Of a stretch of 64,000 bases of DNA, positions 45,487 to 55,085 are shown one piece after another. Position 1 is the stretch's first letter; each line of letters begins with the position of its first letter. The notes under the pieces were generated by a model that saw nothing but the letters and a program-made list of their open reading frames with translations, was not told where the DNA came from and made no database searches. The position numbers and the translations under genes were made by a program. This stretch comes from Gemmatimonadaceae bacterium (GTDB lineage Bacteria; Gemmatimonadota; Gemmatimonadetes; Gemmatimonadales; Gemmatimonadaceae): contig DASUHB010000028.1 in the NCBI GenBank assembly GCA_036273715.1, forward strand, positions 124,001 through 188,000. The letters are read 5' to 3'.

Positions 45487-47583
45487 GTGACCGCTCCCAT
45501 CACACTGCCTTCCGACGCGCACGTCGTGCGCGGCGCGTGCCCGCACGATTGTCCGGACACGTGCGCAATGCTCGTCACCGTTGAACACGGACGCGCCGTG
45601 CGCGTCGCCGGCGACCCCACACATCCCTTCACGCAAGGATTTCTCTGCGCCAAGGTCAACCGATACGTGGAGCGTACGTATCACCCCGACCGCCTTACGC
45701 AGCCGCTGCGTCGGGTCGGCCCGAAAGGACGCGGACAGTTCGAGCCGATCACGTGGGATGACGCGCTCGACGAAATAGCCGCCCGCCTAACGGAAATCGC
45801 GCGGTCCACCGATGGACCGCAGTCGATCCTGCCCTACTCGTACGCCGGCACGATGGGTCTCGTCCAAGGCGCCTCCATGGATCGCCGGTTCTTCCATCTG
45901 CTGGGCGCGTCGAAACTGGATCGCACGATCTGCTCCATGGCGGGAACGGTCGGCATGCGCATGACCGTCGGCGCAAACATCGGCGCGGATGCCGAAGGGA
46001 TTCCCGAAAGTGACCTGGTGCTGCTCTGGGGCACGAACACACTCACCTCGAATCCGCATCTGTGGCCGTTCGTGCTCGAGGCGCGGCAGCACGGTACACC
46101 GATCATCGCCATCGATCCGTTGCGCACCCGAACGGCCCAGCAGTGCGACGAATGGATTCCCATTCGACCGGGCACCGATGCGGCGCTCGCGCTCGGCATG
46201 ATGCACGTGCTGTTCGCCGAGGAGCGCGTCGATCGCGACTACATGGAGCGATATACCCTCGGCGAAGCCCAACTCCGCGCGCGCGCCGCCGAGTACCCGC
46301 CGGATCGCGTCGCGCGCATCACGCGCATCCCGCAGTCGTCGATCGTCGATCTCGCCCAACGGTACGGACGCGCGCGCGCAGCGTTCATCCGCGTCAACTA
46401 CGGGTTGCAGCGCCACGGCGGCGGCGGCATGGCCGTGCGCACCATCGCGTGCCTACCGGCAATCACCGGGCACTGGCGCCGGCCCGGCGGCGGCGTGCAG
46501 CTCTCGACCAGCGCCAACTTCACGTTCGACCGCGCGGCCGTCGAGCGCCCGGATCTCTCGCCGCCGGTGCGCACCATCAACATGATCCGGTTAGGCGAAG
46601 CGCTGACGCGCCCCGATGCCGGCGTGGGCGGGCCGCCCGTGCGCGCCCTCGTCGTGTACAACTCGAATCCGGCCGCGGTGGCGCCCGATCGCAGCGCCGT
46701 GCTCGAAGGTCTCGCGCGACGCGATCTCTTTACGGTCGTGCTCGAGCACTTCCAGACCGATACGGCGGATTGGGCCGACATCGTGCTGCCGGCCACCACG
46801 CAGCTCGAGCACTGGGACCTGCACCTCGCGTACGGCCATCACTACGTCGCGCTGAATCGGCCGTCCATCGCGCCGGTCGGAGAGGCAAAGCCTAACAGCG
46901 AGATCTTCCGCCGCATCGCCGCGCGCATGGGACTCGACCATCCCGTCCTTCGCGACGACGACCAGACGCTCATCCGCCAGGCGCTCGACGGCGGCGGGCG
47001 CAACCTCGAGGGCGTGACCTTCGATGCGTTAGTCGAGCGCGGATGGATGCGCCTCTCGGTGCCGCGCCCGTATCTGCCGTTCGCGCAGGGCGGCTTCCCC
47101 ACGCCGAGCGGCCGGTGCGAGTTCTACTCCGAGCGCCTCGCCGAGATGGGCCTCGACCCGCTGCCGACCTACACCCCGCCGTACGAATCCGTCGAGCGTG
47201 CGCCGGAGCTCGCCGGGCGCTACCCACTCACGCTCATCTCGTCGCCCGCGCACCAGTTCCTCAACAGCACGTTCGTGAACATCGACGTGTTGCGCCGCGC
47301 CGCGCGCGAGCCCGAGTTAGTCATCCACCCCGCCGACGCCGCGCCGCGCGCCATCGTGCCCGGCTCGCGCGTCCTCGTGCACAACGATCGCGGCGAATTT
47401 CTCGCCGTCGCGCGCGTCGAAGACAGCGTGCGCGAAGGCGCCGTCTGGGCGCCGTCGATCTGGTGGGGCAAGTTCGCCGCCGACGGACGCAACGCGAACC
47501 ACACGACGTCGCAGCGCGAGACCGACCTCGGCCACGGTCCTGTGTTTTACGATAACCTCGTCGAGGTGACCCCGGCGGATTGA
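45487..47583 (+). CDS. molybdopterin-dependent oxidoreductase with 4Fe-4S motif
   Basis: 698 residues, GTG start. N-terminal 4Fe-4S motif CPHDCPDTC...CAK (about 18-55), molybdopterin domain (about 60-560; VLLWGTNTLTSNPH, DTADWADIVLPATTQLEHWD) and a C-terminal molydopterin dinucleotide-binding domain (LISSPAHQFLNSTFVNI, NDRGEFLAVARV, ANHTTSQRETDLG). No Tat signal is visible, so it is likely cytoplasmic. The substrate is unknown; many soluble relatives are annotated only by fold. It stands alone, with no separate iron-sulfur or membrane subunit nearby. Confidence 0.87.
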   Translation: MTAPITLPSDAHVVRGACPHDCPDTCAMLVTVEHGRAVRVAGDPTHPFTQGFLCAKVNRYVERTYHPDRLTQPLRRVGPKGRGQFEPITWDDALDEIAARLTEIARSTDGPQSILPYSYAGTMGLVQGASMDRRFFHLLGASKLDRTICSMAGTVGMRMTVGANIGADAEGIPESDLVLLWGTNTLTSNPHLWPFVLEARQHGTPIIAIDPLRTRTAQQCDEWIPIRPGTDAALALGMMHVLFAEERVDRDYMERYTLGEAQLRARAAEYPPDRVARITRIPQSSIVDLAQRYGRARAAFIRVNYGLQRHGGGGMAVRTIACLPAITGHWRRPGGGVQLSTSANFTFDRAAVERPDLSPPVRTINMIRLGEALTRPDAGVGGPPVRALVVYNSNPAAVAPDRSAVLEGLARRDLFTVVLEHFQTDTADWADIVLPATTQLEHWDLHLAYGHHYVALNRPSIAPVGEAKPNSEIFRRIAARMGLDHPVLRDDDQTLIRQALDGGGRNLEGVTFDALVERGWMRLSVPRPYLPFAQGGFPTPSGRCEFYSERLAEMGLDPLPTYTPPYESVERAPELAGRYPLTLISSPAHQFLNSTFVNIDVLRRAAREPELVIHPADAAPRAIVPGSRVLVHNDRGEFLAVARVEDSVREGAVWAPSIWWGKFAADGRNANHTTSQRETDLGHGPVFYDNLVEVTPAD

Positions 47584-47640
47584 CACGTTCGCGACGCCCC
47601 ACCCCTGGCGGCAGGGGCTGTTCGGCGTGTACGCTGCACG

Positions 47641-49176
47641 ATGGCAGCGCCGCCTTCCACGGCGCCGCTCTCGTCGCTCGTTCCCGAAGGCATGGAGAAG
47701 GTCGTGTCGTCTCATCCCAAAACGCTGGGCGCACTCAAGCGCTCCACTTATGCATCGTCCCACCCCGTCGCGCGCTCCGTCAAGGAAGAAGTGCGCGACA
47801 ACTTGCTCCACCGCCTGACATCGCACGCACCCATCTTCACTGGCGTACTCGGCTACGACGAAACCGTCGTGCCCCAAATCGTCAACGCGCTGCTCTCACG
47901 ACACAACTTCATTTTGCTCGGACTGCGCGGTCAGGCGAAGTCCCGCATACTCCGGTCGCTCGCCACCTTGCTCGATGACGAAATGCCGATCGTCGCCGGC
48001 AGCGAGGTGAACGACAATCCGTTCGCGCCCATCTCCAAGTACGCGCGCGCGCTCATCGCCGAGCAGGGCGATGACACGCCGATCGCGTGGGTCGGACGCG
48101 ACGAACGCTTCGTCGAGAAGCTCGCGACGCCGGACGTGACCATCGCCGACATCATCGGCGATGTCGATCCCATCAAAGCGGCGCGCGGCGGCCACGTGCT
48201 GTCCGACGAGCTCACGATCCACTACGGCATGCTCCCCCGCGCCAACCGCGGAATTTTCGCGCTCAACGAGTTGCCCGATCTCGCAGGGAAAATTCAGGTC
48301 GGTCTGTTCAACATCATGCAGGAAGGCGACGTCCAGATCAAAGGATATCCGGTCCGCCTCCAGCTCGATGTGCTGTTGTGCTTCACCGCCAACCCCGAGG
48401 ACTACACGGCGCGGGGCAAGATCATCACGCCGCTCAAGGACCGCATCGGCAGCGAGATCCTCACGCACTATCCCGAGGACGTCGAGCTGGGCATGGCGAT
48501 CACGAAGCAGGAAGCATGGACCAAGCGCGGTGGCCTCGCGGTGCGCGTCCCCGACTTCGTGGCCGAGGTGATCGAGCGCGTTGCGTTCGAGGCGCGCAGC
48601 GACAAGCGCATCGACAAGCGCTCGGGCGTCTCGCAGCGCATGCCGATCACCGTGCTCGAGAACGCGGTGTCTAACGCAGAACGGCGCGCCATCGAGATGG
48701 GCGAGTGCGAGGTGGTGCCGCGCATCACCGATATCTACGCCGCGCTCCCGGCCATCACCGGCAAGATGGAGCTCGAATACGAGGGCGAATTGGTCGGCGG
48801 ACACGCGATCGCCGACGAGCTCATTCGCCGCGCCGCTGACGCGGCCTTCCAGTCGCGCGCCGGCGGCGTGAACACCGACGACATCGTGATGTGGTTCGAC
48901 CGCGGCAACGCGCTTCAGTTAGGCGAAGACCTCGGCGCCTCGGCCATGGTGCGCGCCTTCGAGCGCGTGCCCAGCATCGTCGAGCTCGTCCGCGACACCG
49001 GCTTGGCCACGCAGGGCGACGACGCCATCACCGCCGCCGCCTGCGAGCTGACGCTGGAAGCGCTCGTCGCACGCAAGAAATTGTCGCGCTCCGCCTCGGG
49101 GCACTACACGCGCGCCCAACCGCCGGAGCGCCGCCGCCCGAATCAGGATCTCTTCGGCGGCGGAATGATGACGTGA
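47641..49176 (+). CDS. MoxR/magnesium-chelatase-like AAA+ ATPase
   Basis: 511 residues. AAA+ core at about 75-330, with Walker A region LGLRGQAKSRIL (in place of GxxGxGKT/S), a Walker B region GIFALNELPDL (Asn where Asp is usual) and sensor 1 FTANPEDY. Such ATPases work with VWA-domain partners as chaperones or metal inserters; a VWA gene lies 2.6 kb downstream, beyond three genes. The C-terminus is GGGMM-rich. ATG start; TACGCT ends 5 bases upstream. Confidence 0.82.
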   Translation: MAAPPSTAPLSSLVPEGMEKVVSSHPKTLGALKRSTYASSHPVARSVKEEVRDNLLHRLTSHAPIFTGVLGYDETVVPQIVNALLSRHNFILLGLRGQAKSRILRSLATLLDDEMPIVAGSEVNDNPFAPISKYARALIAEQGDDTPIAWVGRDERFVEKLATPDVTIADIIGDVDPIKAARGGHVLSDELTIHYGMLPRANRGIFALNELPDLAGKIQVGLFNIMQEGDVQIKGYPVRLQLDVLLCFTANPEDYTARGKIITPLKDRIGSEILTHYPEDVELGMAITKQEAWTKRGGLAVRVPDFVAEVIERVAFEARSDKRIDKRSGVSQRMPITVLENAVSNAERRAIEMGECEVVPRITDIYAALPAITGKMELEYEGELVGGHAIADELIRRAADAAFQSRAGGVNTDDIVMWFDRGNALQLGEDLGASAMVRAFERVPSIVELVRDTGLATQGDDAITAAACELTLEALVARKKLSRSASGHYTRAQPPERRRPNQDLFGGGMMT

Positions 49177-49715
49177 TCGAGCGCCCGTCGCCGTCGCCGG
49201 CCTCCGCCCGCCACGCGCGCGCGAGCCGTCGCGAAGCGAGCGACGGCATCACCGTACGCCCCGCGCACATGGCGGATTTGCCGCTCATCGTCGAGCTCAG
49301 GCTCGCGCTGCTGCGCGAGCACGGCGACAATCCCATCTACGAGCGCCTCCGCCCCGACGCGCCCGACCGTGCCCGCCGGCTCTTCGCTGCCCAACTCCGC
49401 TCGCCCGATGAAGTGATCTTCCTCGGCGAAGTGGATGGCGAGGTGAGCGGCATCCTGCGCTGCATTCAAACCGGCGGCCTGCCGCTCCTGTTTCCGGCGA
49501 CGCACGGCTACATCTCGTCGGTGTACGTCGTCCCCCGCGCGCGCCGGCGCGGCGTGCTGCGCGCGCTGCTCGCGGCCGCCATCCAGTGGTGTGAGTCGCG
49601 CGGCCTGACCGAGCTCCGCCTGCACAACGCGTCAGACAACGCCGTCGCCAACGCGGCCTGGGACGCCCTCGGCTTCCGCATCGTCGAGCACCTGCGCGTC
49701 AGGCGCCTCGCCTAA
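49173..49715 (+). CDS. GNAT-family N-acetyltransferase
   Basis: 180 residues. The GNAT fold: ITVRPAHMADLPLIVEL, substrate region, then the acetyl-CoA motif (YISSVYVVPRARRRGVLRALL) and AWDALGFRIVEHLRVRRL at the end. The acceptor is unknown. GTG start overlaps the ATPase stop as GTGA, so the two are coupled. The TAA stop lies inside a GCCTAAC copy. Confidence 0.85.
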   Translation: MIERPSPSPASARHARASRREASDGITVRPAHMADLPLIVELRLALLREHGDNPIYERLRPDAPDRARRLFAAQLRSPDEVIFLGEVDGEVSGILRCIQTGGLPLLFPATHGYISSVYVVPRARRRGVLRALLAAAIQWCESRGLTELRLHNASDNAVANAAWDALGFRIVEHLRVRRLA

Positions 49716-49737
49716 CCTCGGACCACCCGCTCCAGCC

Positions 49738-50370
49738 ATGGCCATCATCACGGTGTCGCGTTTGTACGGCTCCGGCGGCTCGGAGGTGGCCGAGCGCATC
49801 GCGCACGAGCTCGGCTGGCAGCTGCTCGACAACGCGTTCGTCGACGAAGTCGCCGCTCGGCTAGGCACGCCGCCGGCCGAAGTCGAAGCGCGCGAGGAGC
49901 GCGTGCCGTCCCTCGCCCAACGCCTCGCCGCCACCCTCGCGCTGGGCGCGCCCGAAATACTCCCGGGCCCCGCCGACGCCGCGCTGCCCCCCAGCGAAGA
50001 GCGCCTCATCGAAGTCACTGAACGCATCATCATCGAAGCCGCGAGCCGCGGCCACTCCGTCCTCGTCGGTCGCGGCGCCCAGTCCGTGCTCGCCGCGCGC
50101 CAGGACGTGCTCCACGTCTTCTGCTACGCGCCGCGACCGGCGCTCGTCGCCCGCGCGGCACGCCGCCTCGCCATCAGCGACAGAGACGCCGAAAAAATCG
50201 TCGACGAAACCAACCGCCAGCGCGAGCAATACGTGCGCACCTACTGGAAGCGCTCGTGGCGCGCCCACGAAAACTACCACATCTGCCTCAACACCGATTG
50301 GCTCGGCATCGACGGCGCAGCCGACATCGTCGTCCGCCTGGCGCGCGAGAAGTTCGCCGCCTCCGCCTAA
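49738..50370 (+). CDS. cytidylate-kinase-like family protein
   Basis: 210 residues. N-terminal ITVSRLYGSGGSEVAERIA is the glycine-rich loop usual for the cytidylate-kinase-like family (PF13189 type), which lacks the GKT of true kinases; DRDAEKIVDETNRQREQYVRTYW matches the later helical part. Role not established. It follows the acetyltransferase by 22 bases and ends, like it, in GCCTAAC. Confidence 0.85.
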   Translation: MAIITVSRLYGSGGSEVAERIAHELGWQLLDNAFVDEVAARLGTPPAEVEAREERVPSLAQRLAATLALGAPEILPGPADAALPPSEERLIEVTERIIIEAASRGHSVLVGRGAQSVLAARQDVLHVFCYAPRPALVARAARRLAISDRDAEKIVDETNRQREQYVRTYWKRSWRAHENYHICLNTDWLGIDGAADIVVRLAREKFAASA

Positions 50371-50377
50371 CGGCACG

Positions 50378-51658
50378 TCAGAGGCGCTTCACTTCCGGCC
50401 GCACCCACAACACCCAGGCCGCAAACAGCAGCAGCGCCACCGCGCCGCCCCCCACCGCCACCGGCGTTCCAGCCACCTCGGCCACCGATCCCGCCAGCAG
50501 CGAACCGATCGGTCCCATGCCGACGAACACGAACGCGTATGCCGCCATCACCCGGCCGCGCAAATGATCGGGCGACAACGTCTGCAAGAGACCGTTGCAG
50601 AGCGCGTTGTTCTGGATCATCGCGAATCCCACCAGAGCGAGCAGCGGCACCGACAGCCACAACGTCCGCGTGAACGAGAACAGAAACAGAAACACGCAGA
50701 ACGAGATCGACGCATACGCGAGCCAGTGCCCGCGCCGCGCGCGATGCCCCATCATCGCCAGCGACAGCGCGCCCAACACCGCGCCGATGCCCACCGCCGC
50801 CAACAGCGTCCCGTAGGTCCGCGCGCTCCCGTGCAGCACGTCCTGCGCAAACACCGGCATCAAGACGAGAAACGGAATCCCGAACACCGAGTAGACGGCC
50901 ACCAGCATCATGAGCATCGCCACCGGTTTCGTGCGCGCCATGAACCGCAGCCCCTCGATCAATCCCGCCATCGACGAGCCCGCCTGTCCGCTCGACACGT
51001 CCGCTGCCCGGGCCGCCGCCGCCGTTAGGCGAATCATCGACAGGCCCACCAGCACGAGCAGAAAGCTCACCGAGTTGATCGCGAAGCACCACGCCAGGCC
51101 TAACCGGTCGATCACCACCGCCGCTACCGCCGGCCCGATTACCCGCGCCACGTTGAACCCGCTCGAGTTCAGCGCGATCGCATCGACGACGTCTTCACGC
51201 CCCACGAGCTCGATCATCAACGACTGGCGCGCCGGAATGTCGAACGCGCTGATCGCGCCCGCGACCAGCGACAACAACGCGAGCCACGCCACCGTGATGT
51301 GCCCCGACCAGTCGAACCACCACAAGATGCCCGCCTGCACCATCAACAATGCCTGCGTGATCTTCACCATCCGCAGCTTCGCGTGCCGGTCCACCACCAC
51401 GCCGGCGTACAACGTGAGCAACAACACCGGCAGCGACCCCGCCGCCGACACCACCCCCACCATGAACGCGCTGTTCGTCAGCTGCAGCGCCAACCAGCCG
51501 CGCGCCACCGACTCCATCCATGTGCCGATGACGGAGCCCGTCTGTCCCAACCAGAAGAGCCGGAAATTCCGATGCACCATCAGCACCCGAATCGGATTCC
51601 GATACCGGGGCACCGGCGCGACACTGGACGGCGTTACCGACCGCCCGCGTTGTTCCAT
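50378..51658 (-). CDS. MFS exporter
   Basis: About 426 residues, twelve membrane helices. Start region RNFRLFWLGQTGSVIGTWMESVARGWL and the loop DIPARQSLMIELV match the MFS_3/EntS group of exporters (siderophore or drug efflux). A GTG at 51679 would add seven residues; neither start has a good Shine-Dalgarno. It is convergent with the cytidylate-kinase-like gene (7 bases apart) and divergent from the VWA gene. Confidence 0.87.
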   Translation of the reverse strand: MEQRGRSVTPSSVAPVPRYRNPIRVLMVHRNFRLFWLGQTGSVIGTWMESVARGWLALQLTNSAFMVGVVSAAGSLPVLLLTLYAGVVVDRHAKLRMVKITQALLMVQAGILWWFDWSGHITVAWLALLSLVAGAISAFDIPARQSLMIELVGREDVVDAIALNSSGFNVARVIGPAVAAVVIDRLGLAWCFAINSVSFLLVLVGLSMIRLTAAAARAADVSSGQAGSSMAGLIEGLRFMARTKPVAMLMMLVAVYSVFGIPFLVLMPVFAQDVLHGSARTYGTLLAAVGIGAVLGALSLAMMGHRARRGHWLAYASISFCVFLFLFSFTRTLWLSVPLLALVGFAMIQNNALCNGLLQTLSPDHLRGRVMAAYAFVFVGMGPIGSLLAGSVAEVAGTPVAVGGGAVALLLFAAWVLWVRPEVKRL

Positions 51659-51721
51659 TGAAGGGGGAGAAAGCGCCACTGAAACGCGAACGACGAAGGA
51701 AGTGTTAGATATAGACGGAGG

Positions 51722-51766
51722 CGCATCACGCGGCGTCGCCGCGCACCCTCTCGCCGCGCGTGATGC
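51722..51766. repeat. 10-bp inverted repeat in the leader of the VWA gene
   Basis: GCATCACGCG (51722-51731) and CGCGTGATGC (51757-51766), with further GC pairing possible inside. It sits between an AT-rich patch (GTTAGATATAGAC, 51704-51716), probably the promoter zone, and the VWA start, so it may form a leader hairpin. Confidence 0.55.
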
Positions 51767-51801
51767 TTGATCTTTGGTCCAACGGATGGCAAGGTGGCTG
51801 C

Positions 51802-53088
51802 ATGCGGTCGCACACGTATTCGAAGTTCAGCCCCGAGATGGCAGATGCCATCGACCTGCAATCGCTCCTCGACAAGCTCGCTGATTTCCTGCTTCAATCG
51901 GGATTCGCCGGCGGCAAGATGCAGCATCCATACTGGGGCGAGTTCGGCGGCGACGCCGACCGCTCCATGGAAGCGCTGCGTGAGGCGATTCTCAATGCGT
52001 TGATGGACAGCGGACAGTTTACACCGGAGATGCTCGACGCGCTGCGAGGCGACGCCGACGACGACGGCGAAAGCACGGCCAAGCTCGCCAAACTGCTCGA
52101 CGACATCATCCAGCGGCTGGTGCAGGAAGGCTATCTGAATCTCGAGGCGCCGCCGCAGATGCCCGCCGGACACCAGGAAGTCACCGGCCCTGGCGGACTC
52201 GCGCGCGCCGCAGCCCGCGACGTCCAGTTCCAGCTCACCGAAAAGGGCATCGACTTCCTCGGCTTCAAGACGCTGCGCAGCCTTCTCGGTTCGTTGGGCA
52301 AGTCGAGCTTCGGCAGCCACGACACGCCCTATCTCGCCACCGGCATCGAGGCCGATGCCTCGAGCCGCACCTACGAGTTCGGCGACACGATGAACCTCGA
52401 TGTCAACGCCACGCTGCAGAATGCACTCATTCGCAACGGCAATCTCGACGTTCCCATCGACCTCGATTACTCGGACCTCATGGTTCGCCAAGCCGAATAC
52501 CGCTCATCGTGTGCTACTGTACTCATGCTCGATACGTCGCACTCGATGATCCTCTACGGCGAAGACCGATTCACGCCCGCCAAGAAAGTCGCGCTCGCGC
52601 TCACGCACCTCATCCGCACGCAGTTCCCCGGCGACACCCTCCGCGTGGTCCTGTTCCACGATTCCGCCGAGGAAATTCCGCTCGCCCGACTCGCGCACGC
52701 GCAGGTCGGCCCGTATCACACCAACACCGCCGAGGGCCTCAAGCTCGCACGCCGCATTCTCGTCTCGCAAAAGAAAGACATGCGCCAGATCGTCATGATC
52801 ACCGACGGCAAGCCGAGCGCACTCACGATGCCTAACGGCACCATCTACAAGAACTCGATGGGACTGGACGCCCTCGTCGCGGCCCAGACCCTGCGCGAAG
52901 TCGCCGACTGCCGTCGCTGCGGCATCATGATCAACACGTTCATGCTGGCCCGCGACCGCGCCCTCGTCGAGTTCGTGAAGCGTGTTGCCGCCATCAGCCG
53001 CGGCAAGGCGTACTTCACCAACACGATGACCCTGGGTCAGTTCATCTTGATGGACTTCCTCCGGAGAAAGACCCGCAAAGTGTCCTGA
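51802..53088 (+). CDS. VWA-domain protein, partner of a MoxR-type ATPase
   Basis: 428 residues. The helical N-terminal half (about 1-220) is not recognised. The von Willebrand A domain (about 235-420) has the metal-ion site [12 protein letters not shown] (DxSxS), a Thr region and ITDGKPS. Such proteins bind targets or metal and pair with MoxR ATPases such as the one at 47641. ATG at 51802 is chosen because AAGGTGG precedes it by 4 bases; a GTG at 51760 is possible. Confidence 0.87.
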   Translation: MRSHTYSKFSPEMADAIDLQSLLDKLADFLLQSGFAGGKMQHPYWGEFGGDADRSMEALREAILNALMDSGQFTPEMLDALRGDADDDGESTAKLAKLLDDIIQRLVQEGYLNLEAPPQMPAGHQEVTGPGGLARAAARDVQFQLTEKGIDFLGFKTLRSLLGSLGKSSFGSHDTPYLATGIEADASSRTYEFGDTMNLDVNATLQNALIRNGNLDVPIDLDYSDLMVRQAEYRSSCATVLMLDTSHSMILYGEDRFTPAKKVALALTHLIRTQFPGDTLRVVLFHDSAEEIPLARLAHAQVGPYHTNTAEGLKLARRILVSQKKDMRQIVMITDGKPSALTMPNGTIYKNSMGLDALVAAQTLREVADCRRCGIMINTFMLARDRALVEFVKRVAAISRGKAYFTNTMTLGQFILMDFLRRKTRKVS

Positions 53089-53165
53089 CTACCGTCGTAC
53101 GCCCAACGCGTTACATCGCGGGCATCGCCGCGTCCTCTCGCCAGACTCCATTTGGCAGACGCCAC

Positions 53166-55055
53166 GTGCCCGCCCAGCCTCGAGAAAAAACTCCGCGACC
53201 CAGCCGCCGGAACCAGATCCGCAACTTTCGCCGCCCCGGTCGCAATCGACGCCCGCACATCTCCGGACCATGGCCGATCGTGGCCGCCGTCGGCGCGTCG
53301 CTCATTCTCGCGCTGGTGGCCTTTCGCCTGCTCCACCCCGCACAACCACCAGCGCCAACCGTCCCGTTTTCCGAGCTCGCCCAAGCGCTCGCAGGCCATC
53401 AGGTAAAGGAGCTGCGCCTCGACGATGGCGGCGCGCGCTTGATCGCCACCTTGAATGCGCCCAAGACGATCGCCGGTCGAAACCAAACGGTCATCCAGGC
53501 GAACGTCCCCGCGCGCGCCGTAACGCTCTCCGACCTGCAGCAATGGAGTACCAGTGGCGTCCGTGTCACTGTGGATGCCCTCGGCTCCTCGGCCGGTGTT
53601 CAGCTGCTGATTCAGATTCTGAGCCTCACGGTCATCGTCGGCGTCTTGCTGTACGTCGTCGTCCGCCAGCGCGGCATCACGGCCTCGGCGCGGTTCGTCG
53701 CCACGCCGCCGTCACGGCATCTCACGCTGGCTGATGTCGGCGGAGCGCGTGAAGCGCGCGCCGACCTCTCCGACGTCGTCGCGTACCTGGCGAATCCCGA
53801 TCGATATCACGCCCTCGGAGCACGCTGCCCGCGCGGCGTGCTTCTCGTGGGCCCGCCGGGCACCGGCAAGACGCTGCTCGCCCGTGCGGTAGCCGGCGAG
53901 GCCGGATGCCCGGTCATCGTCGCCGCCGGTTCCGACTTCAACGAGGTCTACGTTGGCGTGGGCTCGCGACGCGTGCGGCAGCTGGCCAAGCGCGCCCGCG
54001 AACAGGCGCCGTGCATCATCTTCATCGACGAATTCGACTCCCTCGGCGGCCGCCGCGGCAGGCCTAACCGATCCGGCGAAGAGGAAGTCACGCTCAATCA
54101 GCTCCTCGTCGAGATGGACGGCATGGAAGCCAACGACGGCATCGTCTGGATGGCCGCGACGAACCGCGAGGACATGCTCGATCCGGCAGTGCGCCGGCCG
54201 GGACGCTTCGATCGAGTCGTCGAGGTACCGCTGCCTACGACCACCGATCGCGCCGAAATCCTTCGCCTTCACGCGTCGGGCCGTCCCTTGGATCCGGACG
54301 TGAATCTCGAGCGCCTCGCACAACTTACCGTTGGGCATTCGGGCGCCGACCTCGCCAACCTGCTCAACGAAGCGGCGATCATCGCGGTCCAGCACGACAG
54401 TGACCGCATCACCAACGCGCACATCGAGCAGGCACGGGACAAGGTGCTGCTCGGTCGTGTGCGATCCGGCGTCATCGTTGCCGAGACCGAGCGTCGTCTC
54501 ATCGCCATCCACGAGGCCGGACACGCGGTAGTCGGACTGGTCGCCTGTCCGGACGATCGATTGCACAAGGTGACCATCGAGCCGCGCGGCCGCTCACTCG
54601 GCGCCGCCCACTTCGCGCCCGAATCGGACCGCCACGTGCATCCCCGCTCGTATCTCGAGGGCGTCATTGCCAAAGCACTCGGCGGACGCGCGGCCGAGCT
54701 CGTGTTCCTTGGCCCCGACGCGGTCACCACCGGTGCCGGCGCGGATCTGGTGCAAGCGACCACGATTGCACGCCGCATGGTGGCGGAGTTCGGCATGAGC
54801 GACGAGGTCGGACTCATCAGCGCCGATCCGTCGTCGCCGAGCGGTCCGCCGAGCGCGCAATTGCAAGGCGAGGTCGATCGCGCGGTGCGCACGCTGATTG
54901 CGGCGCAGGCGCGCCGCGCCGAGTCGATTGTTCGGGAGCACCAGCAGGCCGTGGACGCACTCGCGGCGGCGCTGCTCGAGCGCGACATCCTGACCGCGCC
55001 CGAGGTGCACGAAATTGCGGCGGAGCACGGCGTGACGCCGCGCGCTATCGCCTAA
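53166..55055 (+). CDS. ftsH: FtsH-type membrane AAA+ zinc protease
   Basis: 629 residues, GTG start. A basic N-terminal tail of about 33 residues, helix 1 (about 37-57), a periplasmic domain, helix 2 (about 150-170), AAA+ domain with GPPGTGKT, pore segment NEVYVGVG, FIDEFDS, the second region of homology ATNREDMLDPAVRRPGRFDR, and the zinc site HEAGH near residue 445. It degrades membrane and short-lived soluble proteins. The stop TAA is within GCCTAAC. Another FtsH may exist elsewhere; the long basic tail suggests an accessory copy. Confidence 0.9.
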   Translation: MPAQPREKTPRPSRRNQIRNFRRPGRNRRPHISGPWPIVAAVGASLILALVAFRLLHPAQPPAPTVPFSELAQALAGHQVKELRLDDGGARLIATLNAPKTIAGRNQTVIQANVPARAVTLSDLQQWSTSGVRVTVDALGSSAGVQLLIQILSLTVIVGVLLYVVVRQRGITASARFVATPPSRHLTLADVGGAREARADLSDVVAYLANPDRYHALGARCPRGVLLVGPPGTGKTLLARAVAGEAGCPVIVAAGSDFNEVYVGVGSRRVRQLAKRAREQAPCIIFIDEFDSLGGRRGRPNRSGEEEVTLNQLLVEMDGMEANDGIVWMAATNREDMLDPAVRRPGRFDRVVEVPLPTTTDRAEILRLHASGRPLDPDVNLERLAQLTVGHSGADLANLLNEAAIIAVQHDSDRITNAHIEQARDKVLLGRVRSGVIVAETERRLIAIHEAGHAVVGLVACPDDRLHKVTIEPRGRSLGAAHFAPESDRHVHPRSYLEGVIAKALGGRAAELVFLGPDAVTTGAGADLVQATTIARRMVAEFGMSDEVGLISADPSSPSGPPSAQLQGEVDRAVRTLIAAQARRAESIVREHQQAVDALAAALLERDILTAPEVHEIAAEHGVTPRAIA

Positions 55056-55061
55056 CGAAAG

Positions 55062-55085
55062 GCGCCGCGCTCAGAGGCGCGGCGC
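55062..55085. terminator. hairpin between convergent ftsH and kinase genes
   Basis: GCGCCGCGC / GCGCGGCGC, 9-bp stem, 6-base loop. The right half is inside the kinase gene, and no T tract follows. Confidence 0.3.

Noticed and set aside
47602-47617. CCCCTG-GCGG-CAGGGG hairpin as terminator of the molybdopterin gene
   Set aside because: Stem of only six pairs and no T tract; chance hairpins of this kind are common at this GC content.
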